A stretch of 62,126 nt of DNA from Sporisorium sorghi (taxonomy: Eukaryota > Basidiomycota > Ustilaginomycetes > Ustilaginales > Ustilaginaceae), in contig JALCCG010000118.1 in assembly GCA_023212695.1 (NCBI GenBank), positions 1 to 62,126 of the forward strand, read 5' to 3'. Shown here piece after piece: positions 53,297 to 62,126 of this stretch. The translations under genes and the position numbers were made by a program. The notes below the pieces were generated by a model. It searched no databases. It was given only the letters and a program-made list of their open reading frames with translations, and had not been told where the DNA came from. The number at the start of each line of letters is the position of its first letter. The first letter of the stretch is position 1.

Positions 53297-54535
53297 ATGG
53301 CCGTTGACTCAAAAGAGCAGCGGTCAAGGTCATCCACCAGGCCTCGGGCCTTCGACGACTCGGACGATGAAGAGACAATCCATAACGAGGAGATTGTCTC
53401 GTACGATCGCGATGGCGCCAGAGGCAGCAAACCAGCACCTAGACCTGCTGCTCCGCGTGTCATCCCCGTCGCATCCAATCTCGACTGGCGTCAGGATCGC
53501 AAGCAGCGTCTAGGCATGGCATCCAACCTCCAGTCTCTTGGTCCTCTCGTGTCGATGCGCCGGGCCGGTTCCTCTGCTGTGCCCGGTTCGGCTCCCGCTA
53601 CTCATACAAACGGCGATGCCGACAGCGATGCTATCAACACGGAAGCACAGAAAAGCGGGCTTGAAATTCGAAAGTCGAAATTGCGATCGGAGGACCCGCC
53701 GCGAGAAGCTACCGATTCGGAAGTTGCCGATACCTCGCCCACCCCGAAAGCAGCTTCGGACGAGGTGGGCACGGACCAGGAAGCCCTTAAAGCTCTTCTA
53801 GCAGGCGAGGGCATCGGGAGTGCCCGCACAGGAGAGCCTTTGGTGATTCACCAAGAGACAGAAACCGAGCTGCTCCAACACGACATCGACTCGCGGCCCG
53901 AAGCGCCCACGCTGGATGACTACGCTGCTACACCCATCGACCAATTCGGCATGGCGCTTCTGCGTGGAATGGGGTGGAAAGAGGGTATGGGCGCTGGAAA
54001 AGGTGGGAAAGGACCTCAGCAGGCAGCTGAACCCAAAAAGCGCGCAGCCTTGCTCGGTCTCGGCGCCAAGGAAAGGCCTACGGGATCGTCGAGCTTCCCG
54101 ATGCCCTCGTCCTCGTCACGTAACCATCGGCCGAAAGACAAGCGCGATTACAGATACGTTCCTGTCGCCAAGAACGAGCCTTCTTCTTCTTCCAATGGAC
54201 GCTCTGAAACATCGGACCATAGGTCACGCGAGGACAGACATGCCGAACCACGCTCAAGCGGTGGCGCCTCCTCTTCCCGCGACCATCACAGAAGGGACAA
54301 AGACGACCGAGGCTCGAGTCACTCACGCTCTTCACATCGACAGCGCTCGAGGAGTCCTTCAAGAAGTCAGGATCACGCACGAGATCGGTACCGCGACCGT
54401 CCGAGGGACGACAGAGACAGAGACAGGGACAAAGGCAGCGGCGAACGGCGCTTGCACGGGTCATCAAGATCGGATCGCGATCGCAGATCTGACCGTGACC
54501 GAGATGATAGGCGGAGCAGGGATTATCGGTGCTGA
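53297..54535 (+). CDS. SPP2: Spp2/GPKOW (MOS2) G-patch pre-mRNA splicing factor
   Basis: A 412-residue protein from ATG 53297 (MAVDSKEQRSRSS). Upstream in-frame sequence lacks conservation-like content. The Spp2-type G-patch is at about residues 212-240 (TPIDQFGMALLRGMGWKEG then GMGAGKGGKG), followed by LLGLGAKERPTG, which is diagnostic for Spp2/GPKOW. These proteins activate the DEAH helicase Prp2/DHX16 at the first catalytic step. An N-terminal PRVIPVASNLDWRQDRKQRL segment also fits the family. The C-terminus is an Arg/Asp/Ser-rich RS-like tail (RDRYRDRPRDDRDRDRD) ending RSRDYRC. Nuclear. Confidence 0.9.
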   Translation: MAVDSKEQRSRSSTRPRAFDDSDDEETIHNEEIVSYDRDGARGSKPAPRPAAPRVIPVASNLDWRQDRKQRLGMASNLQSLGPLVSMRRAGSSAVPGSAPATHTNGDADSDAINTEAQKSGLEIRKSKLRSEDPPREATDSEVADTSPTPKAASDEVGTDQEALKALLAGEGIGSARTGEPLVIHQETETELLQHDIDSRPEAPTLDDYAATPIDQFGMALLRGMGWKEGMGAGKGGKGPQQAAEPKKRAALLGLGAKERPTGSSSFPMPSSSSRNHRPKDKRDYRYVPVAKNEPSSSSNGRSETSDHRSREDRHAEPRSSGGASSSRDHHRRDKDDRGSSHSRSSHRQRSRSPSRSQDHARDRYRDRPRDDRDRDRDKGSGERRLHGSSRSDRDRRSDRDRDDRRSRDYRC

Positions 54536-54828
54536 AGCACATACACTTTTTCTACATCATCATAATGTACTATCACCTGGAGCATGCCAATTGCGAACCG
54601 TGTATACCCAGCTAAGGAGAGGGAGAGAAAGAGAGCGACCCTGTTTGGGAATGCGGCTGGGCGAGACGCGCGACACGCCTGCTTCTTCATTTCGCACAAA
54701 AACACCGTTGCGGTGTCTGACTTGATTGCCGCGATCTTCCTGCCCGCATGCATGCACACCACGTCAGGGTTCAATGTCGCCTCGCCCTTATCGTGCACCC
54801 ACCACCACCATCCCGACACAGCTACAGT

Positions 54829-55948
54829 ATGATCCAGAATACTCTCGCCCTCGCTTCGATCGGCGACAAGCTCGAATTCTGGTCACGGTCTCCGCTGCAT
54901 CCTACGCTGCTGCCCATGGGGGCTCTGGCGCTCGTACATGCCGCCAGAGTGAGCCATGCTACTCGACAGGTCGCCGGTAGCCACAAGTGCCGCCTAACGG
55001 TGTGGCAGGGGTTCCTGTTGAACCAGATCCTTATGTTTGGTGGTGTGGTGGTCAGTGGTCTGTTGTTGGGGATTCCGTCTCCGCTGCTGGTGGGCTGGCC
55101 TGTGGTGGTGCTGTATGGAGGGATGCATGTGATGCTCGATGTGTCGGAGGCTGGGAAGATGATGCTGCGGGTGCAGGATTGGGAGTTCGTTGGCATGTTG
55201 TAAGTCGAACAGGTGCTGCGTCTGTGAAGTCTTCAAGGTTGCGTCGTGGCTGACTATTGTTCTTCTCCGTACTTAGCACGGACCTCTCTTTCGCGCTGCT
55301 CGATGGCGTCCTTCGAGCAGAAGGCATCATCGACCTCGGCGTCGAGCCTGTAAGTCCTTCCACCTTGCCGCTGCACGCTCTAGCCGCGATAGACTAAGCT
55401 GACTCCTCTTTCCCTCCACCGTACGTTGCACTGGTCCATCATTGTAGGTCCTGCGACACGCCTCGCCCCAAGTCTCGACCTCGCTCTTCGCCGCGCTGCT
55501 CAACGCGGCCATCGTCGGCGGCGGTGTGCCGCTGCTCATCGACATGTTCAAGCTCGACTCTCCCACGGGCGAGTGGGGGCTGCGCACTCCCGCTTGGGCT
55601 AGGCATCCGCTCAGGGGCACCAACGACGCTCTCAGCGCGACCCTGCTCGCGTTCGTCTACTTGACACTCTCTGGTTCGACTGGGGTACAGCTGCCGCTCG
55701 TTGCCAGCGTGGTCGAGACGGCGGGGCTGAGCAAGTTGAGCAGCAGAGACGTGCGTACATTCTGCTCGCTCCTGCTAGGCGCGATTCTGCTCGCTGAGAA
55801 GGCGACTGTGCTTTCCTTGACCACGAGCCCGTCGTCGAAGCCTCCTGCTGCTTTGAGCTCTTGCGCCGTCGCTGCTGCTGCGGCGCGAAAGTCAACCGCA
55901 ACCAACGGCGGCAAGAATCGCAAACAGACTTCACGCAAACAGCAATGA
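54829..55948 (+). CDS. Multispan membrane protein, possibly TRIC-like
   Basis: Exons 54829-55199, 55277-55349 and 55448-55948 join in frame to 314 residues. Several hydrophobic helices are seen (LLPMGALALVHAARV, WQGFLLNQILMFGGVVVSGL, GWPVVVLYGGMHVML, LFAALLNAAIVGGGVPLLI, ALSATLLAFVYLTLSG, TFCSLLLGAILLAEK). The tail is basic and Lys-rich (NGGKNRKQTSRKQQ). Helix order, Gly-rich third and sixth helices and the basic tail recall trimeric intracellular cation (TRIC) channels, but I cannot see a decisive motif. It is probably an ER or organelle membrane protein. Splice junctions are clean. It converges on TAPT1 with 87 nt between stops. Confidence 0.7.
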
Positions 55949-56035
55949 ACGTGACCACTCTCACGACTCTCTGCGCCTGTTCTGCTTTCCACTTCGTCTT
56001 CATAGGCTCAGAAATGACGTTCTGATTGCAAAATT

Positions 56036-59000
56036 CTACCAAATGCGCGAGCGAACCATATTGTACCGACTGACCTCCATGAGCGAATTCTCCTTCTTGC
56101 TCTTCTGCTCCTGCGGCTTATCTTTCTCCTTTGCCGCTGCTGGCAGCACATGCGTGCCGTCGAGCTTGATGTGGATCGCATCGTCGTCCGGCTTATCGAT
56201 GAATTGCGCCAGCGACTTGTCGTAGCTCCTCTCGTCCTTGTTTGTGCCGATGGGCGCTCGGTCTCTCGCATTGAGATTCTCCTCGTTTTCCCGCTCGTGC
56301 ATTGTGGCGTAGCGGTGCGAAGCAAAGCTGACCAAGTTGGTGCCCAGGAGCAGTTTGATAGCCACCAGAAAAGCCCATGCGATGACGAGCGTGAGCGCCC
56401 ACGCCGAGCCTCGCACAAAAAGGTCGAGGGCGCGCACCCAGTCATTGTCGATATCACTGGCACCGAGTTTGCGCGCGACGACGCCGATCCAGCCCGTCTC
56501 CGAGATGCGCGGACTGACGGGTGCGATGCACTCGTCAATGTGGCTGTCATCGCCGATCATACCGATGATCTGTAGAATGAGACGGACGAGCAGACACGCC
56601 AGCGGCAGCGCGGCAAAGCCGAGACGTCGACTGATGATGGGGCTCTGGTCGACAAAGGTGTGCTTCCGGCTGCTTTCTTTTGTGGATGGTCCACCCACGA
56701 CCAAGTCGCGGCAGAGCACGTCCATGAATCGGCCGTACACGGCGGGACGGATGTGGTTGAACTTGGTGATGAAGGCATGCTTGAGCCAGTCGACGATGCA
56801 TTCGCTTGCCAACACGATGCAGACTGGCGTGAGCACTGTCTCGAGCAGACTGAGACTGGGGAAGACGGTGAAACTGGCGGGCAGCGGACTTGCCGAAGGC
56901 TCGAGCGATCCGCCGGACAGCTCGATAAGGTTGCGAAGTCCAATAGCCGAAAGCATGAAGGTGAGCTGGAAACGCTCGACAATGTCGGCGCACGTCATCT
57001 GGAAGACGTTTTCCTTTTCAAATTTTTTGAAGACGCTCGACTTGATCTCTACAAACTGATTCGAGAGCAGTAGAGTCAGCAGCGCATTGTCGTAGCTGTT
57101 GATGGCAACGTTGAGCGTGACAAGCTGGTAAAAGAGGACCAGCGTGTGCGCGAGCACGTAGCAGAGACTGAGGCAGAAGAAGCCAATGGGTCGAAGATAC
57201 GGCTGCTTGCCGTTCTTACGACGCGCCAGCGTGCTGCGAGAGAAGAGCGAGTCGAGGAGATCCTGTCCGAAACTGCAGCAGAGACGGTCTGCGATCTCGA
57301 GCACGTTGAAGATGACGGAAAGCTTGACCACGTCCTGGCCTCGGACCGAGTGATACATCTTACTTGCGTCGGTGATGCGCGAGAGGATGACGCAGCTGAG
57401 GACGATGAGGAGCATCTTGAGAATGTCGCACTTGTGTGACGAGTGCAGATATCTCTTCTGGCCTCCAAGGATCCACCTAGCACTGTTGCCGAGCCAGGTC
57501 CACATGGCAACACCAAATCGGAGCGGCAGGATGGTAAAGGTGTAGAGGAACGAGTCGAGGCAGACGACGAAGCCAAACATGATGATCTTCTCCATCCAAA
57601 ATGGAATCGAGATAAAGTTGGTGACCCTCTCCCATTTCATCTCTTGCGTGGCATCAAAGTCGGTGGCGAGGACTTCTTCCTTGAGATAGTCCCAGAGGCT
57701 AAAAGGAGTGGTGTCCTGGCGGATTGGTGCGGCAGCAACATCCGGAATGGACAGCATGTCTTTGCTTGCTTGCTCTTGGGCCTCGGCTATGTGCTGCTGC
57801 TCCTGCTTGAATGCTTGGCTGGATATCGCGTCTTCGTGTAGTGTAGCGAGACTCAGCCTAGGGGTCATGTAGGCTTCGGAGGGCTCGTGCAGTTCGTTGT
57901 CGATAATCAAAGGGGATGGTGCTAGATCTTGTTGAGACCTTCGATATCGGAGGCCATTCTGATCCAAGCTGCCGTTGCCGGGACTTCGCACGGGGGAAGG
58001 CATCAAAAGGGCGGAAGGGGAAAGCGGCGAGGATTTGGCGCGGGGCGAGAGGAGGGGACGAGCAAGCTGCTCGGCTGCAGCCCCGTTGGTTTGTGACCCA
58101 AGAGTCCTACCGTTGGGCGATTTTGGATCTGCGATCAAGCCTTTTGGTGTTGAGAATGCTTCCTCGTCCTTGAAATGCTGACCATTCTCAGAAAAGTCTG
58201 GAGGCTCCTGTTTGACTTTGATTGAGTCGGGCGAATGGATGTCGGCGACGTCGGCAGTGTCCTTGGTCTCGGTTCCTGAGTCGAGGTCGTATCGCAATCC
58301 ATTAGCCCGGCCTCGGGCATTGACACTGTCGATGCGCTCGGCAAGATGAGGCTGGTAGTAAGAATCGCGCGGATGTGTGTGACTGTCTGAATCGTAGGGA
58401 GACGCGGGTGGACTGACAGACGCGTGGTCTCTCTCGACTGGCGACGCGGTGCCCAGCTCCTCGGATGATGGTGAAGATGCAAAAGACGACAAGCCGGATA
58501 GGAGCAGAGCACGACGGCTTTTGCGGTACTGCTGCGTGGCCTCTCGGTATGCGCGTCGATGCATCTTGAGCTCTTCAGCATCTGCATCGTCAGAAAAGTC
58601 GGAGGCGGAATCTTCGTAGGCGGGACCCTCGTAGACGATGTTTCCGTGTTCATCCATGAGGATGCTGTCCTCTTCATCTTCCCACACGTCGTCGTCATCC
58701 TCAGCTGCTGACGTTGCGGCGTTTCCATTGTGTGGCCGGATATCTGCAGGTCCTACTGTAGACTCTCGGGAGTGCGAATGTAAGAGTTGCTCCTCCGAAG
58801 AGAGCTCAGGCGACTCCGCACCGTCCGTCTCGATAGATTCTGGTGGCTCATCGTTGGTGATCGATCGATCGCCTCCGACCTTTGATGGTGGAGATGAGAG
58901 GTGCAAGTTGCCATCCAAGCCAATCTCCTTCTCTCGGCGTAATGTCTCTTGGCTGAGTCGCTTGGAACGACTCGAATCGGAACTGTTGCGATGATTCGAG

Positions 59001-59080
59001 GCAATCGAAGTGTCGTGTGAGGCACCTGACGAGTCGTCGGAAGCTGGCAGCTGTATGCCGCTCAGGTCGTCGGCCTTCAT
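56036..59080 (-). CDS. TAPT1/Emp65 family ER membrane protein
   Basis: A 1014-residue single-exon protein starting MKADDLSGIQLP. The first ~470 residues are Ser/Asp-rich and disordered. The DUF747/TAPT1 core follows: FSLWDYLKEEVLATDFDATQ, WERVTNFISIPFWMEKI, HKCDILKMLLIVLSCVI, MYHSVRGQDVVKLSVIFN, EIADRLCCSFGQDLLDSLF, VFKKFEKENVFQMTCADIVE. Multiple membrane spans run to the C-terminus. Yeast Emp65 with Slp1 protects soluble ER proteins from degradation; TAPT1 is linked to cilia in animals. The C-terminal residues after MEV may instead be spliced, since a GTCAGT donor-like site occurs there. Divergent from the carnosine N-methyltransferase-type gene (370 nt). Confidence 0.92.
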   Translation of the reverse strand: MKADDLSGIQLPASDDSSGASHDTSIASNHRNSSDSSRSKRLSQETLRREKEIGLDGNLHLSSPPSKVGGDRSITNDEPPESIETDGAESPELSSEEQLLHSHSRESTVGPADIRPHNGNAATSAAEDDDDVWEDEEDSILMDEHGNIVYEGPAYEDSASDFSDDADAEELKMHRRAYREATQQYRKSRRALLLSGLSSFASSPSSEELGTASPVERDHASVSPPASPYDSDSHTHPRDSYYQPHLAERIDSVNARGRANGLRYDLDSGTETKDTADVADIHSPDSIKVKQEPPDFSENGQHFKDEEAFSTPKGLIADPKSPNGRTLGSQTNGAAAEQLARPLLSPRAKSSPLSPSALLMPSPVRSPGNGSLDQNGLRYRRSQQDLAPSPLIIDNELHEPSEAYMTPRLSLATLHEDAISSQAFKQEQQHIAEAQEQASKDMLSIPDVAAAPIRQDTTPFSLWDYLKEEVLATDFDATQEMKWERVTNFISIPFWMEKIIMFGFVVCLDSFLYTFTILPLRFGVAMWTWLGNSARWILGGQKRYLHSSHKCDILKMLLIVLSCVILSRITDASKMYHSVRGQDVVKLSVIFNVLEIADRLCCSFGQDLLDSLFSRSTLARRKNGKQPYLRPIGFFCLSLCYVLAHTLVLFYQLVTLNVAINSYDNALLTLLLSNQFVEIKSSVFKKFEKENVFQMTCADIVERFQLTFMLSAIGLRNLIELSGGSLEPSASPLPASFTVFPSLSLLETVLTPVCIVLASECIVDWLKHAFITKFNHIRPAVYGRFMDVLCRDLVVGGPSTKESSRKHTFVDQSPIISRRLGFAALPLACLLVRLILQIIGMIGDDSHIDECIAPVSPRISETGWIGVVARKLGASDIDNDWVRALDLFVRGSAWALTLVIAWAFLVAIKLLLGTNLVSFASHRYATMHERENEENLNARDRAPIGTNKDERSYDKSLAQFIDKPDDDAIHIKLDGTHVLPAAAKEKDKPQEQKSKKENSLMEVSRYNMVRSRIW

Positions 59081-59450
59081 CCGAGATGAGTCATGTGCGT
59101 GTGAGTGTGTGATGTTGATTGTGAAGGTAAAGGCTGAAGCTCCAAAGGAAGGCGACGCTCTTGAAAGGACCCTTCATGTGTGATTTTGTGGAGGCGCCAG
59201 GGTGTCATCTGGAAGCCACGAGCGAATGCTTCTTTTTGCGGAAGTCGGATCTGCTGCTTGCTCCTTCGTTATCTCGAAAGCTTCTTAAATTTGTAGGACA
59301 GCCTGCGAACAATGGCGAGAGCCAAGAAGAAAGCCACTCTATCTGCACGAGATAAAGGTCTGATTGCTGCGTCTTCCACGTCGACTACCCTTCTCACCAT
59401 TTTCCCCTCTGCATTCATTCGGGCAATCCAGCCCTCAAAAGCCGTCGGCA

Positions 59451-60840
59451 ATGGAAGCGGCAGCTACACCACACGAGGACGAAGAGCAGCGTCTGGAGAG
59501 GCTGCATTTCGCCAACGTGCTCAAGGCGTTTGACGACTATCTGCCCTACTGCTTATCAGCCAACGATGCACGTCGTCGTTCCTACTTTTCGCTTCCAATG
59601 GCGCATCAGCAGCTTCTCGCCGAGATCGGACAACCACTATCGCTACCGGAGCTGCCGAACGGATCGTCACAGCCGACGCGCTCGCGCGGATTCAAGGCAA
59701 GACTGGACGAAATCGATGACCGGATACGCCGAAATGCTGACTTGCTCTCGCTCATCGCCGACGAGTCACGAGGATTTCTCGGCCCAGATGTGTATGGCGA
59801 CGAAGAGGATGCAGCCGCGACCGAAGATTCCCAAGCGGGCCACGAAGCAGGAAACGGTATCAATGGCAGCAGCAGCACTAGCAGCGGTAGCAATTCAAAG
59901 GGCGGTCGCAAGCGCAGAAAGATTTCGGGTCACGAGATCGACAAGATCCAGAGCACGCTCAAGCAATTCGTACGCGACTGGAGCCGAGAAGGCGAGCCAG
60001 AGCGTTCTGCCGTCTACGGTCCTTTGATGGATGCAGTGGCCAGACGATACGGACAGATTGCCTTCAAGGACCGCGGACATGTTCGCATCCTCGTGCCCGG
60101 TGCAGGACTTGGTCGACTCGCATTCGAATACGCAGCGCAGGGCTACTCGTGTCAGGGCAACGAGTTCAGCTTCTACATGCTGCTCGCTTCGCACTACATT
60201 CTCAACAAGTCGAGTCAGGCAGACGAGCACATTATCTACCCGTTCGTACACTCATCCAGCAACTGGAGGACCGCAGACGACATGCTGCGACCCATCCGCA
60301 TCCCCGATGTCTTGCCCTCGTCGCTTCCGCAAACGAGCGAATTCAGCATGGTAGCCGGCGAGTTCTGCGAGGTCTACTCGAAACCGGACGAGAAGCGAGC
60401 ATGGCACGTCGTGGCCACCTGCTTCTTCATCGATACGGCCAAGAACGTGCTGCGCTACCTCGAGACCTTGAACCACCTGCTGCCTGTGGGCGGACACTGG
60501 ATCAACGCAGGGCCGCTGCTGTGGCATTTTGAAAACTCGGGCAACTCTCGCGGCGGTGCGGGCGACAGCCTGAGCATCGAGCTCACCCTCGACGAGCTGA
60601 TCCAACTCTTGCCCCAAATGGGCTTTGAGCTCGAGGTGAGTCCAACGCTGAATCAATCTGTCGAGCCTGATTGTTGGCATGATGCTGACGCTTTTTTTTT
60701 CCCTTTGTCGACAGGAACGTCGCGAGCTTTCACCCACACCGTATACGGGTATGCTCAACGGTATGCTGCAGTACCACTATCTGCCCGAATTCTTTGTATG
60801 TCGCAAAGTGCGAGACGTCGAGGCGGCACCGGTTGTCTAG
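59451..60840 (+). CDS. Carnosine N-methyltransferase family (N2227-like)
   Basis: Two exons (59451-60635 and 60715-60840; 79-nt intron) encode 436 residues. SAM-binding and family blocks are present: RILVPGAGLGRLAFEYAAQG, YSCQGNEFSFYMLLASHYIL, FSMVAGEFCEVYS, WHVVATCFFIDTAKNVLRYL, GGHWINAGPLLWHF and the C-terminal ERRELSPTPYTGMLN. Members methylate the histidine of carnosine-like dipeptides and, in yeast (YNL092W), related targets. The ATG at 59451 (MEAAATPHEDEEQRL) begins just before the family helix. A 732-residue unspliced frame runs through the intron into the antisense of the SOD gene and is not real. Tail-to-tail with SOD, 86 nt apart. Confidence 0.92.
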
Positions 60841-60926
60841 CAATACACGAGAGGAAACGATTTTGCATTTCCGTCATTCAGATCCCTCGCGATGAATTGG
60901 ATTACACGATTGAGACCGGCGTTGGC

Positions 60927-61547
60927 TTAGACGTGAGCCTTGGCGTCGGTCTGGGCAGCCTTGAAGCGCTCCTCGGCCTCCTTGAAGTTGATGACCGACC
61001 AGATGTTCTTGAAGTAGTCAGCCTTGACGTTCTTGTACTGGAGGTAGAAAGCGTGCTCCCAAGCGTCAACACCAATGATGGGGTGGTGCGAAATGAGAGG
61101 GTCCTGGTCCTTGGTGGTGACCACCTCGAGCTTCGAGTTCTTGGGGTTGAAGCCGAGCCAGCCCCAGCCGGAGCCCTGGATGGTGGCGATGGTAGCGTTG
61201 AAGGTGGACTTGAGGTTGTCGAGCGAGCCAAAGTCACGCTCGACGGCCTGCTTGAAGGGGCCATCCTGAAGCTGTCCACCGCCCTGGCTGGCGGGGGCCA
61301 GGTTCTTCCAGAAGAGCGAGTGGTTGATGTGGCCACCACCGTTGAACTTGATGGCGCTCTGCAGCTCGATCTGCTTGCGAACGTCGTTGCACGAGATGGC
61401 CGAGTTGTAGGCCTTGATGGCGTTGTTGAGGTTGGTGACGTAAAGCTGGTGGTGCTTGGTGTGGTGGATGGTCATGATCTCCTCGGAGATGGCGGGCTCG
61501 AGCGCATTGTAAGCGTAAGGGAGCGGGGGAAGAGTGTGCTCAGACAT
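60927..61547 (-). CDS. Manganese superoxide dismutase, no mitochondrial presequence
   Basis: A 206-residue protein starting directly at the mature fold ([18 protein letters not shown]). Metal ligands are present: His in [13 protein letters not shown], His in [14 protein letters not shown], Asp and His in [13 protein letters not shown]. The Gln in DQDPL is the position characteristic of Mn enzymes. It dismutates superoxide to peroxide and oxygen. Without an N-terminal targeting extension it is predicted cytosolic, like Candida SOD3. A second, mitochondrial copy would be expected elsewhere. A TTTAAATAC element lies about 115 nt upstream and a (GGT)n tract between. Codon bias indicates high expression. 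Confidence 0.95.
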   Translation of the reverse strand: MSEHTLPPLPYAYNALEPAISEEIMTIHHTKHHQLYVTNLNNAIKAYNSAISCNDVRKQIELQSAIKFNGGGHINHSLFWKNLAPASQGGGQLQDGPFKQAVERDFGSLDNLKSTFNATIATIQGSGWGWLGFNPKNSKLEVVTTKDQDPLISHHPIIGVDAWEHAFYLQYKNVKADYFKNIWSVINFKEAEERFKAAQTDAKAHV

Positions 61548-62050
61548 GATGGGCTAGATTGAGTGTTGCTGTGTGTGTGATGGTGGTGGTGGTGGTGGTG
61601 GTGGTGTGAATATGAGATGGTGGTGGTGACGCAAGGTAACGACGGAGCAGACGACTGAGCGTATTTAAGGTATTGTGTGAAAACGCCGTGGCGAACGAGC
61701 CAACACTCTTCTTTGCGCTCTGCCACGATGAGAAGCTTTTCTCAGCTGTGACTGCAACTCTCTATCTCCGTTTTTGGAATGCGTGATTTGAGCGGGTGAG
61801 CACTTGATCCAGCGTCCTCAGCGGCTCCTCCGGCTTTTCCGCGCGTGGCAGGCTGCGAAAGAGGCGAGACGGGCCAAAACAAAAAAAAACAAAAAAAAAA
61901 AAAAAAAAAAAAAACCGAAATTCTGGCAGCTTCGGTGCTGCTCGATCATTGCGCAGCGGTTACGCCATCCTCGACTGGCCCGTGCTCAATTGATGGGCAA
62001 CAAAGGTGCAGTAATTATATATGCAACGTCCGGCGAAACAAGACATACAA
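61548..62050. other. Intergenic: SOD promoter and tRNA-Gly upstream region
   Basis: 503 nt with a (GGT)n tract (61580-61605), A-rich runs (about 61880-61913) and a TATATAT element (62016-62022) about 29-35 nt before the tRNA. No protein gene seen. Confidence 0.5.
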
Positions 62051-62126
62051 GCATTGATAGTGTAGGGGTATCATGAGTCGTTGCCACTCATCGCTCGTCT
62101 AGAGCGTGACTACCGATTCGACTCGA
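62051..62126 (+). tRNA. tRNA-Gly(GCC), second copy, cut by window end
   Basis: The 76 bases are identical to 17334-17409, including the acceptor 5' strand, anticodon GCC and the same 31-nt intron. The T arm and acceptor 3' strand lie beyond the window. Flanking sequences differ from the first copy, so this is a dispersed gene copy rather than a segmental duplication. Confidence 0.9.

Noticed and set aside
60636..61562. C-terminal extension of the methyltransferase ORF
   Set aside because: The unspliced frame continues through a clear intron into the antisense of SOD. The spliced exon ending at 60840 restores the family C-terminus.

Overview
This window is the left end of a fungal chromosome. 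It opens with a (CCCTAA)n telomere read inward, so the chromosome end is TTAGGG-type. It then carries about 25 nuclear protein genes and three tRNA genes (one cut by the window end). Introns are few, short (about 60-150 nt), GT-AG and near the 5' end. Very long intron-free ORFs, GC-rich coding sequence, poly(A/T) and CT-rich promoters, and the gene set (a Rec2-like Rad51 paralog, CSE1, EMC2, TAPT1, Spp2, HUB1, Syo1) point to a basidiomycete smut (Ustilaginaceae: Ustilago/Sporisorium/Pseudozyma type). The species assignment is inference.

Layout: 1-77 telomere. 78-780 remnant of a leucine-rich-repeat-like gene cut by the telomere and probably frameshifted. 1071-7548 (-) a 2126-residue secreted, cysteine-rich, Kex2-type polyprotein, the most unusual gene here. 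8408-9456 (-) EMC2. 9881-10549 (+) an 82-residue, five-exon membrane protein. 10963-11796 (-) and 12675-13160 (+) a divergent pair, a non-glycolytic TIM-like and an RpiB-like isomerase. 13731-17087 (+) Syo1/HEATR3. 17334-17435 tRNA-Gly. 17998-18504 (-) HUB1 with tRNA-Cys in its promoter. 19043-19751 (+) roadblock dynein light chain. 19901-20293 (-) glutaredoxin-like protein. 20485-23508 (+) orphan coiled-coil protein. 23596-24846 (-) TTC4/Cns1. 25125-25895 (-) NDUFAF2-like. 26450-29410 (+) CSE1. 29971-32217 (-) Rad51 paralog.

33957-41054 (+) holds UDP-galactopyranose mutase, hexokinase and an aldo-keto reductase in a row. 42660-46106 (+) is a disordered orphan. 46107-48439 holds an inverted diverged repeat and an A+T-richer stretch that may hide an intron-rich minus-strand gene. 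48440-49276 (+) JmjC protein. 49857-51596 (-) amino-acid permease. 53297-54535 (+) Spp2/GPKOW G-patch splicing factor. 54829-55948 (+) multispan membrane protein. 56036-59080 (-) TAPT1/Emp65. 59451-60840 (+) carnosine N-methyltransferase family. 60927-61547 (-) presequence-less MnSOD. 62051-62126 start of a second tRNA-Gly.

Most of the window is housekeeping with divergent promoters and tail-to-tail gene ends. The exception is the telomere-proximal polyprotein. It has a signal peptide and ten roughly 110-residue units, nine with eight cysteines and the first with nine. Its linkers contain four copies of a KR-(7 residues)-KR cassette, the architecture expected if Kex2 released both cysteine-rich modules and short heptapeptides. 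A second theme is sugar metabolism: the TIM2/RpiB pair and the aldose-reductase-like enzyme would fit tetrose/erythritol handling, which smuts need for mannosylerythritol lipids. That link is inferred, not shown.
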